A stretch of 64,000 bases of DNA from Colius striatus (Eukaryota; Chordata; Aves; Coliiformes; Coliidae). Both the position numbers and the translations under genes were made by a program. Positions 1 through 10,739 of this stretch are shown piece by piece. The stretch covers positions 90,702,889-90,766,888 of the forward strand of contig NC_084759.1 in NCBI RefSeq assembly GCF_028858725.1. The letters are read 5' to 3'. Each line of letters begins with the position of its first letter. Position 1 is the stretch's first letter. The notes beneath the pieces were generated by a model. The model worked only from the letters and a program-made list of their open reading frames with translations, was not told where the DNA came from and made no database searches.

Positions 1-1305
1 CTAGCATATCTAGCAGATGCATAGGGTTCACGATGAAAATCTTTACTTGTATGCAGATTGATAATCAGCTGTGATAGAAAATAGAAGAAGAGAGACCTCA
101 CTAAGGAGAAGTTAGTGGCACAGTATTTTTATCTTGTGTCTCGCTCCTGCTGGTGCGGCTACTTTATAGAGGAGCCCTGTTAGGAAAGGTGGTGCAATCC
201 AGGGTGATCGAATTACAGCTAATCAGCAGAAACACTGTAACTACATTATTGTTTCTGGCTCTCTTCAATTGTAGGCTTTTAAAACATAGTTATTTTAAAC
301 CTGGGCTGTGGAAGCACAGAGCTTTGGTTGGTATAACCATACCCATTGTAAAGCAAATGTGTGATTATTTTTTAATTATTCTTTTTTTTTTATTTTACTC
401 TTTAAAATGTGCTGTTGTGGAATTTTGTACATGTTCAATGGGCAGCATATGTAGGTATGACATTGCTGGTCCTGTGACTTCTTTAAGCTGTGAATTCTTA
501 CTGTGACTAATAATAATGCGTAAGCTAAAATTATTTGGGGATCGCGATTCGTACTAACTAACGTTGAGCTTGTATTTTAAATAATCAAATCTCAATTTTT
601 GAGCTGCTTACAGTGATATGGACGTTTGGAATTCTTTTGTACTATTAGTTTACTAACTTAAACATGGTTTGTTTTTTCAGACAACTTGATTTTAAGAAGA
701 ACGGTACAAATGTAAGGTTTCAAGTCTGCCTGGGCTAATTCTTCAAGTAAAAAGCAGAAGGGCTAAAAGGATATTGTCCTTATTTGAAGGATCGGAAACA
801 TGTGAACCTATGATGCTATTATATTATTTAAACAGAAATTCCACCAAGAAATTCCTGATGCACAAAACAAGACGTAGCTCTTGCCTAAAAAACCTTAGTG
901 TCTGCTGTTAATGTTGTAGACTCTCTGGCATTATGTATTCTACGCTGTGCACGTAACACCCATTTTTTTTTTTCCCCCCCTAGACTTAACAGTGAATCTG
1001 GTCTCCAAGCTAGGCATCTGCATAATTTCACATAGTTTGACATTTTAGTTTACCGTGCCTCACAACTCCTGTTTTGAGGATAGCTGTTGACAGAAACGCA
1101 GCTCTTTCTTGGTGGTTAATTAAAACTGTTTTCATAATATGATGGTCTGGATGCAATTTTGGAAGATACTCTGCAAATACAAAAGGAAGTCTTAAGAATA
1201 AAAATAGATACTTTTAGCTGTTTGCAAACAAGTTGTCTCTTTGCAATTGTCTATTATATGCACAGCAGCCAGTAGAATTCCCCTTTTTATTTTTTTTCCC
1301 CGCAG

Positions 1306-1372
1306 ACCATCTTGATTCAAAACATCTATCGTAACCCCCAAAACAGTGCACAGACGGCTGACGGCTCACACT
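1306..1372 (+). CDS. U2AF1: U2AF1 alternative exon Ab (U2AF35b isoform)
   Basis: A 67-bp exon with a strong acceptor (T/C-rich tract ending CCCCGCAG) and a GTAAGT donor. It encodes [20 protein letters not shown] then SHC, the known U2AF35b segment. It is used instead of the exon at 2200-2266. Both are 67 nt, so the swap keeps frame. Confidence 0.97.
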
Positions 1373-4300
1373 GTAAGTCCCACAGTTGGAGAAATTTTTT
1401 TAAAGAATGGTGTTAAAGAGCCCACTCCTAATTATGAGAAAATAATGTTGGCTTCTGAGCTGCTGACATAAAGCTGTTGCAAACAGGACAAGTGACGGAA
1501 CTCTTCTTGCGCATAGATCAAGAACTTGTCAAATGTGTGCAATTCAGAATGCAGAGCTGGCTGCATAAATTGGACTCGATGCAGATCCTCCTTTGTACTG
1601 CAAAGTGAAGCTTGATTGCTTAGTAACAACTGCATTCTTTTAAAAAAGATGAAGCTGCAGACGTTTCTCAAATTCTTGATATAACTAAAAAAGAAAAACC
1701 AAACCCCCCAAAACCAAATAGGTGTATGTGTGATGTACGGTAAGTTTCCCGAAACTGTGGGTTTTCTTTCATCTTAACTTTCTTAGGATAATGGAGATTT
1801 CATGTTATGCTGTAATTATTGTACTGCTTCCTTTCCTGGGATTTTGCTATTAAGAAACTATTCAGTAAAACCACATGCAAACAAATTACGCCTGTAATTG
1901 TAACTCGAATACTGTGTTTGGATGGATGCCATCTATTACACATCCGCCTGAAATTATGCAAATCCCCTCCGTAGGAATATTGGTGAATAAAATACAATAA
2001 TGCAGTATCATGAGATCTCTATTACTTTACAGTGTTAGGTTGATTCAGAAAGGTCACCAGCTAAGTGCAAGTTCTCCTCCTTGGGAGAGAATAACCACCT
2101 CTCTTTCAGCACAGACTCGGCTAAAGCGACCCTAAAGGAAACCGGTTTCTTGTTAAAATTATTTTCCATAATATAAAGTTGTTGCGTTTTGTATTTCAGA
2201 CCATTGCCCTCTTGAACATTTACCGTAACCCTCAAAACTCTTCCCAGTCTGCTGACGGTTTGCGCTGTAAGTTCATACAAGTTCCTTCACTGGTTCCCTG
2301 GGCTTGATTGTCAGAGCTCAGTGTCGACTTAAGCTGGTCTACCATTTTAGTTTAACAGATCAAACTGACCACGTTTCATTAATTGTGTCCAAAAGAAACG
2401 CACCAAAGAAAAAAAGAAACGACAACCAAACCCAGCCCCAAAACTTTTTTGTCCCGCTCACTTTCCTCTCTACTCCCAAAACTATGAGAGTTATCTGAAT
2501 ATTGTATATTAAATCAAAAGGGGTTGAAATTGTACTTCCCCTGTAAAGCAGTCTTGGTTGCACTGCTTGCTTTCCCCCACCTCTCATCCTGCCAGTTCCC
2601 CGCATCCTAAGAATGCGTTTCTGTATGTTTCTGTGCTACCTGTTAGGTTCCATTGCCTAAAAATGCAGGACAGTGACACTTTAGCTTCATCCAGAAAAAA
2701 TGTCCTGCTCTGTAAATGTTAAGAGAACTTGAAGCTTTTTAGGCTGCATGTGGAAATTTGCCCTAGGTTAATGCAGCTTCCATTTAGAGTCTGCTTTGAA
2801 AGAACACACTTTGACTGACAAATGCTTCCCTTCTAGCAGCTGTCCTTTCTGGATAGGTGCATGCTTAAAATTCCTTCCATGCTTTGAAAATTCAGATTCC
2901 CAAACGAAGTTGCATATTAACCTAGGAAAATAGTACATTTAAAAGTACTTTTGAGGAGGGGAAGGCATTTGGGTATGGTCCTGAACTAATTTAATGACCT
3001 CTCATGAGGTAGGAATGGGCGTTAAGAAAACACACCTACTGTGAGACTGGCAGAAGTTAAATAATCAAGATTGTTGATCGGCGATTACTGACATATTGTG
3101 ATTAAATCATCAATTTTAGACTTAAGATAAAAAAGAAAAAAACCCAAGTTTTAGGACCAAAAAGAATCGGTGTTATTTTCTAACTATTTCTTGTCGAAGT
3201 GAATATTTGACTGTGTGGTAATAAAGCTTTGTTTGGCTATTCATTTTTTTGGGGTTTTTTTTGACTGTTGGATTATAGACTAGTTCAGATTAGTTACCAG
3301 CATTTGATTAGATATGCTTTGTGAAATCAGCCACTGACGTAAAAGTCAACACCATCTCTTGCTTCTAAAAGTAATAACGTCCCAATTAAGTAAATTAAGG
3401 GGGTTTTTGTTACGCAACTGAGCTAGAATCGGAATGAGCGATGTGAGTTTTGTCTAGATGCTTCAACGGTTCTACTGGTTTGCAGGCTCCCTTGTTGCTA
3501 GTTTGTGCTGTTTTCAGTAAACTAAAACCAAAAGTTGGCCGTTGGGAATTTCCACTCTGTCCTTAAACTCTTGATGCGCTGGTAACTAATTTGCACAGTT
3601 AAAACAGTTTGGTTTGTGGAGCTGTTTAAGACCCTACAGCTGTGAGAGAGTCTCAAACAGATTCTCTAGCGTTCTAAGCGCTGGTCTCCAACTCTAGTCG
3701 GTCTCGACAGCAGGTAGCTATTTAACAGAGCCTGACTGTACCTTCTGTGGTAGAGCTGGAGCTCTGTTACCACCAGTGGGTTTGCTGAAACTCCTGGCTC
3801 CCTGGGGTTTTTTTTTGTATTTGTCCCTACTTTAGTACTGCATGTATTTGAAATGGATAACTTGGGTAGCTGTTTAATGCTTTTGTTGTTGTTGCTTAAC
3901 TGTCTTCCTTTCTATTGCCGTCGTAGAGGATTAACCTTAGTTTTGAACAGCAATAGTCTTCCTGAGTATTTTAATTAGTAACGGGGCTTCTCAAGGTTCA
4001 GATACCGGTAGCCCTGGAATATGAATGTTTGTAAAGCCTGCGCAGTATATATGCTTCCCACTTTAGAAGGGCATTCAAGTAGTGGTTAACTAACTGTTGC
4101 TTATGATTGCCTAATTTGACAATGGAATCTCCTTAAAAGTTTTTAGCGCTTTTCCGTCTGGTAAAAAAATAGTTATTCCCAGTGTGGCTCACGGAGCCCC
4201 TGTCTGATATCTTTAAAAATAAATAAATTTTTAAAAAAAATCCATAGGCATTACTAAGCTGTTATCAGTGGTATTGGCAGAACCTTGGGAATATAGTTAA

Positions 4301-7300
4301 GTATTAAACTGTCTAGAAATATTGGTTTAATGTTTGATATTCCTTAATTTGCTACACAACCATGAGGAAGAAGAAAGTTCTTAATTCAAATGTGTTTCAA
4401 ATGCAGAAATACTGTTAGCCTAAACTATATAACAAATACCCCTAGCCTTCTTCAGGAGGTGAGCTGGCTGGAAGAAAAGTAATTAGAGTTCCACAGAGTG
4501 TGGCTGTTAATACTAAAGCCATTGAAGGAAAATGTAAAGTTTGTCCAAATCATAATTGTAGCCAAAAATGACTGAGCCCAAAGCATCTCTTTTTTTTTTT
4601 TTCCTCATATCAACCTGAAGTGAATAAACTCAGCTTTGTTGGCTCAGTTTCTTGTTTTAGTTTACAAAACATGAAGGACTCTAGTGCTTATAATTGAAAG
4701 GCTAGAATATTTTTTTTTAGCTTAAAAAGTAGAGCTCATTTTAAAACCGCTCCACGTAACTGCTGAAGAGCTAATACGTTAGTCTTTAATGCATACAGTT
4801 TAATGTAGTTTAAAATGCTGCAGACTGGAAGAAATAAATGAAATTCATTTTTGTATTCATGATGCTCTGAAAAAGCAGCCAACCTTATGTTGTTTCTTAC
4901 CGCAGCAGGCAAGCAGCACTCATTTGTAAAAGTCCAGCTTGGAGCATGAAAATAATCTAATCTGAACACGTGGCTGGCTTGTCTTGCACTGAAAGGTGTT
5001 CTGCAGGACTACTGAAGAACTTTAGTGATATTCAAAATTAAACTAGAGAATTGCTCTCTATTACAAAGTGGGATGGTACCCTTTGAGGACACTGAAAAAA
5101 AGTGTGTCATTTCAATAACTTTTGAGCAAATTTAAAAAATGAATGCTCTACTTATGTTACATCGCAAACTCAAATTCTAGTGTATGCGCTGGAGAGGCGG
5201 ACATGTTAAAGTGAAGCTCCGCCCTTAGGAAGAGGAACACTGAATTGTAATGATGCATTAAAATATGCAAATGTAACAAAGCACTTGCCTTCTGTTTAAG
5301 TAAAATTGTTGACAGATAGAGGATCGGACTGTAGATTACATTTAAGCAGTATTTCGAAGTAATTCCTTTCCCCTTCCTCTGATTAAAACTTGGTTCAATT
5401 TGGTCATGTCAGTGTAATGTCTTGACATACACTTTGGGGACTCCAAGTGCTTCACACAAACTTATTTTTTAATATTCCTATTAGTTAGCTCCATGCTATA
5501 TGGTGTCTTTTATGCTCCAGATGGCCTCTCTAGATTGTTTTGTAGTGTGATCAAAATCTCTTCCTCGTTTACAGACTGTAATCAAGATGACTCTTTGATT
5601 TTTACAGGTGCCGTGAGTGATGTTGAGATGCAGGAACATTACGATGAGTTCTTTGAGGTATGTAAAAACGTACTGAAGTGTTTCTGGATCTGTCAACACA
5701 GACGAGTTGAGTAGATTCTGTGTATTGCACGATTTGATGGGTTTACAGAAAAGCGCTTGTGTCCTCAGGCATTCATGTAAAACTTTAAAACTCGGTGCAG
5801 AATACTTCCCGACGTAATCTTTGGTTAGTTTAGCTTTTATCTTTACTGTTTATAGTAGACTTTGGTTTAAAATCAGCAACTTGAGCGATGTGACATTTTG
5901 ATTCATAATGTACTTCTCTCCTGGAAATTTGAAATAAAATTTGTTATTGATACAGAAGGAAAATAAGTAAAACTATAGCTTTCAAGGCTTATATGTAGTG
6001 TTTTCAGTGCATCTTACATATTCTGCAAGTACTGTGTGCATAATATTTCCATAGCCATTGAATCCTGCTAGTGTTCTACTTGGAAAGGGACACAGTACAG
6101 GTCATGCAAGTACTGATTTTAAAATCAGAAATGTAAAAATAGTTTGTTTGGTTTTTTTTAAGGAAGGCCTATTTCTTGTGCTTTCCAACAGCTAAATGCA
6201 ATACCTGTGCTCTTACAAGTAACTTGGGGCAAACTTACAATTCATTGCTTTGTTCTTAGGAGGTCTTCACAGAAATGGAAGAAAAATACGGGGAAGTTGA
6301 GGAGATGAACGTTTGTGACAACCTTGGAGATCATCTAGTTGGAAACGTATATGTAAAGGTAGGATGGAGAGCTGCATTTGTATAATCAGGAGGGGTGGTA
6401 TTTATAGATTTGAAAGCTCATAGACTTTGAGAGAGTAGCTTTTCAGGATAGAAGCTTTCCTCCAACTGTACAGTGTAAAATAGAAACTGAAAAATGTGAA
6501 TCTGAAAGAAGTTTTAAGATACAATGAGAAGCTTTCTTGATGATCAGTCTCTTATTTCATAAAGATCAGTACTTTTTTACTGCTGTACTGTTTAGTTTGT
6601 CAGGATTAATTTGGGGTCTGTCTTCCCATCACTCTGCCTTTTAAGCTCTTCATTGTGAGCAGAGGTATATTTGCAAGAGGTGTGTTTATTTTCGAACTTA
6701 CTAGTTTAAGGAAACATCTTGTAACCAAGTTACGTTTGGCAGTACCTGGGTGGTTTAAGGTGCAAACAGGAGCACTTAGGTTTGGCTCCTAAAAGCCCTT
6801 GCTATCTCTTGAATAATGAGTACAAAGCTATCACCAGTAGAAATTTTGTGTGTACACAGTGTTAGGGAGGTGTTAGAGAATTTGTTTGAATATTTCCCGT
6901 GCATTCTTTTAACCAGAAAGTACTTTCCTGCCTAAAATTCTCAGCTGCATAGATCTTAATCAGAAATAAAATGTGGTGTTAAAGATTTTCCAGTGGTTAG
7001 CTGTGAAAAGGGATTTCAACTTTCAGTTTTACATAGATCATGAAACAGGATCAGATTTTTGTAAATTCTGATTTAAATGAAGAGCTTCAGTTCTCCATTT
7101 TGTTTGCAAACCAAAAAAATCCATTACATTTGGAGGCCTAGTGTTCGAGAAGGCACTTTTAAGCATTCCCTCTGTTTAAAGTTATACCAAGAAAAACTCT
7201 TCTATCATGTCACATCGGACAAGGTACAAAACTTGAAAGACTAAGTAGAACATAGTGAAGAGAAATAGGACGTAATGAAAAGTGTTTTGATTAGCTCTGA

Positions 7301-10171
7301 GTTCTGTCTAATATAAAACTAGCATCTTTACCTTTGATTTGATGGACTGTCCCAGAAACTCTGAAGTAGCTTCTAGTTTGATTACTAGTTCTGAGTCTCA
7401 GATAGCAATCTTCGATCTACTTCTGTAGCTGCTTCTATAACAGGAGGAAAATGTGCATTTATTTTCTTTCAGTTTCGCCGTGAAGAGGATGCAGAAAAGG
7501 CTGTGATTGACCTGAACAATCGCTGGTTTAACGGACAGCCCATTCATGCTGAGCTTTCACCTGTGACTGACTTCAGAGAGGCCTGTTGCCGTCAATATGA
7601 AATGGGGTAAAGAAATGACTGACTTCCTCTTTTTCCCTGACAGTGTTTACCAAACGGTCACGTGGATGGGGTGGTTGCTTGAGTCTGGCTTTGTGTGAGG
7701 CTTACTGTAGAAAGAAAACCACTTCAGAAGATGGTTAATACAGAGAGCTGTAGTGAAACTCATGACTTTCCACTTTTGTAGGATTTTGGTCTAGGAGTGA
7801 GTCAAGCGTCAGTAAATGATGCTTACAATTTGCTGGGTTTAACGTTAAATGTGGTGAACATGTTTAATGTTCAGTGATGGCTGGGAAGTCCTCCAGGGCT
7901 TAGGGCAAACAGAGCGTAGAGGTGGGAATTTTAACTCTTATCTCTTAAATTCTGTTACAGAGAGTGTACACGAGGAGGTTTCTGCAACTTTATGCATTTG
8001 AAGCCCATTTCTAGAGAGTTACGACGTGAGTTGTACGGGCGTCGTCGTAAAAAGTAAGTTTGCTTTTAAACACAAATCAGAGAGGCAAATTAAAGATCAG
8101 TTGCTGAAAGTTCTGAGGGCAAATCTTTAAACTTCAGTCCTCCCTTGTGTTTTCTAATGCAGTACTGACACATGCCAATGGAAGGACGTCAAGTAAAGTT
8201 AGCAAGAGGCCAGGTTAGAATGAAAAGATAAGGCTTGTTCAAAAAAAAAATAGTTCTGTTTCTTGCTCTGCAGTGCTGTGGATGCTGAAGGTTGATATGC
8301 CTTTCAGAGAAGGCAGGGTTCACAGAGAAGAGCGTTCACTGAGTTACTAAGTAGATGTTATCTGGTGGAGATATTATTTCTGGTGCAGACATTATCTGCA
8401 GGTGGACGTTACCTGGGAGAAGTACTGCTTTATGCTTCTCTGATTTATTCTCCTATTATGTTTGTTATGGTACCTTGTAGAAAGGCTTCTACCACTGCTA
8501 TTACTGTGGTACCTGTCTTATGGATGGTTCACTTTGAGATAGATTCAATCTGCTTGCTTTTAGGAACTTGCTATTTAGAGATAGGTGTATAAAATTCTTT
8601 TATTTCCTTTTAGATAGAGCACAATTTTGTAGGTTTCTTTCAATCACAAGAAGAGCCTGGGATTATGAACATGTTTTTCCCATAAATATTTGTTTGGCGG
8701 AATCTGTGAAGATGAGTTTTAACTTCGGAAAATGCAGATTGTGTTGCTTAGGCACATGTATTCTAAATACTATCCCAAATAATGGTAATTTAAACCTAAG
8801 CTTTATGAAGAGGGTGGAATATGCTCTTGTATTGGCCTTCTAGTCATATTTATCAATCGGCATCTGTATGTCTGATTAAGTAACACTTATAAATAGATTG
8901 CACCTTATATTGCAAGTTCAGACTTGTGTGTTTGACTTGGGAACAGGAGTTTCACCCATGGCCCAGTCTGTGGAAAAACACAGATTTGTCATTACTGGCC
9001 CTATTTAAATTCTTTATGCAGATTAAGCTGTCACAGGTTAGCAGTAAGGCTTAATAGAAGAAAAATCAGTATCACAGGTAGAGTGTATAAACTAGAGTGA
9101 CCTGAAAGTAGTTCTACCCAGAATGAAACTCATCAAAGTTGAGGTTTTTTTGACTAGAGAAAAGGAGCGTAAATCAGAACTTTTGAATAATAGGTTAATT
9201 CAGTAATTCTGGACAGCTCAGTGGTATGCAAGAGTTATTTTTATGTCTCTGTCATAGTAAAATTTGTTGCCACACTCCCTCCCTAAAACATCTCTGCAAA
9301 CATAAGATTTTGTAGCATTTGTTTTACTGAACTTTTTAGTTCTTCTGTAATTTTGACACCTATTTAAAACTTTGCTGTGCGCCTATTTTAAGCATTTTTA
9401 AGCATCTTTTTTAAGTTCATTTTACAGAAACTTTCAAGGCACCCTTTTCCCTGACAAGTACCACATAGGAGCTATAAGTCTGTAGAAGCTACGTTAGCAG
9501 TACATTCTGGGTGGTTTTAGCTTTGTCCCTTAATTTGTCCACAACCTCAGAGGCAAGACTTATTTGCAAAAGCTGATGGATTCTGGAAGTGGGATGGGGA
9601 GAAAAAAGAAAGATAACAAAAAGTTGTAACTGCTAATGAATGCAGTTTAGGGGTGGACTTACAAACAGATGTAGGCTTTTGCTGTGTGCTGTTACAAGCT
9701 ATTCGTAACTGCAAAAGCAGGTGCACCTTTTCTTGCCCCTTTAATGAACACCTGTGTAACAGTGCATTTGGTTCCTCTACATGCCTTTCCTTCAGTTTTA
9801 CCCGTCTGTTTTAAGTGATGACTGGCAGTGAACAGTCAAGTCTCTCAAAAGCATGGACTGACTCCTCAGTATTAAGCATGTAAACACAACGTGTTTTGCA
9901 GCCAGAGTGCCAATACACCCATCCTCCTAATGTCATATTGTCTTCTCCCTCTTTATTTGCATCCTTAATTGTTACCACTGTGAGGTTTTGCAAGCTAACT
10001 ACAACAATAAAATGTTCCAACTTTCTTTGAAGGCATAGATCCAGGTCGAGGTCCCGTGAACGTCGGTCTAGATCCAGAGATCGTGGTCGTGGAGGTGGTG
10101 GTGGTGGAGGAGGAGGACGTGAACGTGATAGGAGGCGGTCAAGAGATCGTGAAAGATCTGGTCGATTCTGA
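1306..10171 (+). CDS. U2AF1: U2AF1, U2 snRNP auxiliary factor 35-kDa subunit (5' end outside window)
   Basis: Span of the coding exons present; the pieces are listed separately. The protein contacts the AG at the 3' splice site and dimerises with U2AF2 in the nucleus during early spliceosome assembly. Seen: using either alternative exon, the exons join to 582 nt (193 residues plus stop) without a break and read as near-identical to vertebrate U2AF35 from about residue 45. The order is end of the linker, the U2AF-homology RRM (about 65-147), the second CCCH zinc finger ([16 protein letters not shown], then H), and an RS tail with a 9-glycine run ending in RERSGRF. Exons 1-2, which carry the start codon, the first zinc finger and the Ser34 site, lie upstream. 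Intron lengths after exon 3 are about 3.3, 0.6, 1.1, 0.35 and 2.0 kb. The introns hold no further gene that I can see. Identification is very secure. Confidence 0.98.
2200..2266 (+). CDS. U2AF1: U2AF1 alternative exon 3 (U2AF35a isoform)
   Basis: A 67-bp exon between GTATTTCAG and GTAAGT. It encodes [20 protein letters not shown] then LRC, the major isoform. It lies 827 bp after exon Ab. Its polypyrimidine tract is shorter and more interrupted by purines than that of exon Ab. Confidence 0.97.
5608..5657 (+). CDS. U2AF1: U2AF1 exon 4
   Basis: A 50-bp exon completing the split Cys codon and encoding [16 protein letters not shown]. Acceptor TTTTTACAG, donor GTATGT. It leads into the U2AF-homology RRM. 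Confidence 0.97.
6260..6358 (+). CDS. U2AF1: U2AF1 exon 5 (RRM)
   Basis: A 99-bp, 33-codon exon beginning [16 protein letters not shown] and ending GNVYVK. It is the first half of the U2AF-homology domain. Acceptor TTCTTAG, donor GTAGGA. Confidence 0.97.
7473..7606 (+). CDS. U2AF1: U2AF1 exon 6 (RRM end, zinc finger 2 start)
   Basis: A 134-bp exon from [11 protein letters not shown] to CCRQYEMG. It carries the conserved Gln equivalent to human Q157 and the first Cys residues of the second CCCH finger. The phase-2 end (GG|A) matches the next exon. Confidence 0.97.
7961..8053 (+). CDS. U2AF1: U2AF1 exon 7 (zinc finger 2)
   Basis: A 93-bp exon encoding [16 protein letters not shown] and on to YGRRRKK. 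It supplies the remaining Cys and His zinc ligands. Acceptor TCTGTTACAG, donor GTAAGT. Confidence 0.97.
8352..8419 (+). repeat. Degenerate tandem repeat in U2AF1 intron
   Basis: Four imperfect units of about 17-19 bp built on AGATGTTATCTGGTGG, with C/T and A/G transitions between copies. Confidence 0.65.
10033..10171 (+). CDS. U2AF1: U2AF1 last coding exon (RS domain)
   Basis: 139 coding bases ending in TGA at 10169-10171. It encodes [20 protein letters not shown], a run of nine glycines, then [17 protein letters not shown]. As I recall human U2AF1, it has about 12 glycines here, so this protein would be 237 residues rather than 240. Confidence 0.97.
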
Positions 10172-10290
10172 GCCATGCCATTTTTACTGTATGTCTGCTA
10201 GAAAGTGTTGTAGTTTGACCAAACAAGTTCATAATGAGATTTTTTTTAAAGATGGGCTTCTGAATAAAAAAATTTGTAGTGATACAGTAT
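10172..10290 (+). other. U2AF1: U2AF1 3' UTR (main)
   Basis: Follows the TGA. The sequence around the AATAAA at 10263-10268 resembles the known vertebrate U2AF1 3' end. The cleavage position near 10290 is inferred from the usual 15-25 nt spacing. Confidence 0.8.
10263..10268 (+). promoter_or_regulatory. U2AF1 poly(A) signal AATAAA
   Basis: Canonical hexamer about 92 nt after the stop codon, followed by a GT-rich stretch (TTTGTGTAACTTG). Confidence 0.8.
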
Positions 10291-10486
10291 TCTTTGTGTA
10301 ACTTGTTTCTTGTTGGGGGGGGGAGTCTTTTTAACTGTCATTCCTCTATCTTGACAAATACCTGAATTAACTATGCCTGAGGGAAAGGTGGTAAATGTAT
10401 TGGAGGAGCGCCAGTTTGGGGTTTGGGGTGGTTTGTTTTTTTTTTTCATTCGGGTATAATTTGAACTGTTGATGAAAAAATGTATG

Positions 10487-10513
10487 TGTATATAATATAA
10501 AATATTATATACA
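10487..10513. repeat. AT-rich perfect inverted repeat
   Basis: Two 12-bp arms (TGTATATAATAT and its exact complement) around an AAA loop, between the two U2AF1 poly(A) signals. Confidence 0.9.
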
Positions 10514-10729
10514 TAGTAAAAATAATATACGGCTTAAGAAACAGTTACTCACATAAGTTTCCCTTTTCTGCTATGCTGTCTGCTTATTTAGGTTAGTTTA
10601 GGCACATTTAAAAGGAAGGCTGTGCAAAGTGCATTTATTTACCAAGTAGAAACGATTAGTTACAAAAATGTATGTTTGTTTGTTACCAGAAGTCTGTGCT
10701 CTGTCTATCAATGTGACTGTGGCATTTAC

Positions 10730-10735
10730 AATAAA
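10730..10735 (+). promoter_or_regulatory. Possible distal U2AF1 poly(A) signal
   Basis: A second AATAAA, about 560 nt past the stop, with GGTGT soon after. It could give a longer 3' UTR that includes the AT-rich hairpin at 10487-10513. No transcript evidence is visible. Confidence 0.35.
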
Positions 10736-10739
10736 TCCA

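Noticed and set aside
680-720. A T-rich acceptor-like site as U2AF1 exon 2
   Set aside because: The sequence after it does not encode the conserved zinc finger 1 of U2AF35 (CSFYFKIGACRHGDRC); exon 2 must lie upstream of the window.
8365-8843. Two overlapping frames inside U2AF1 intron 7 as a nested gene
   Set aside because: They are in different reading frames, have no domain, and lie wholly in an intron with a degenerate tandem repeat.
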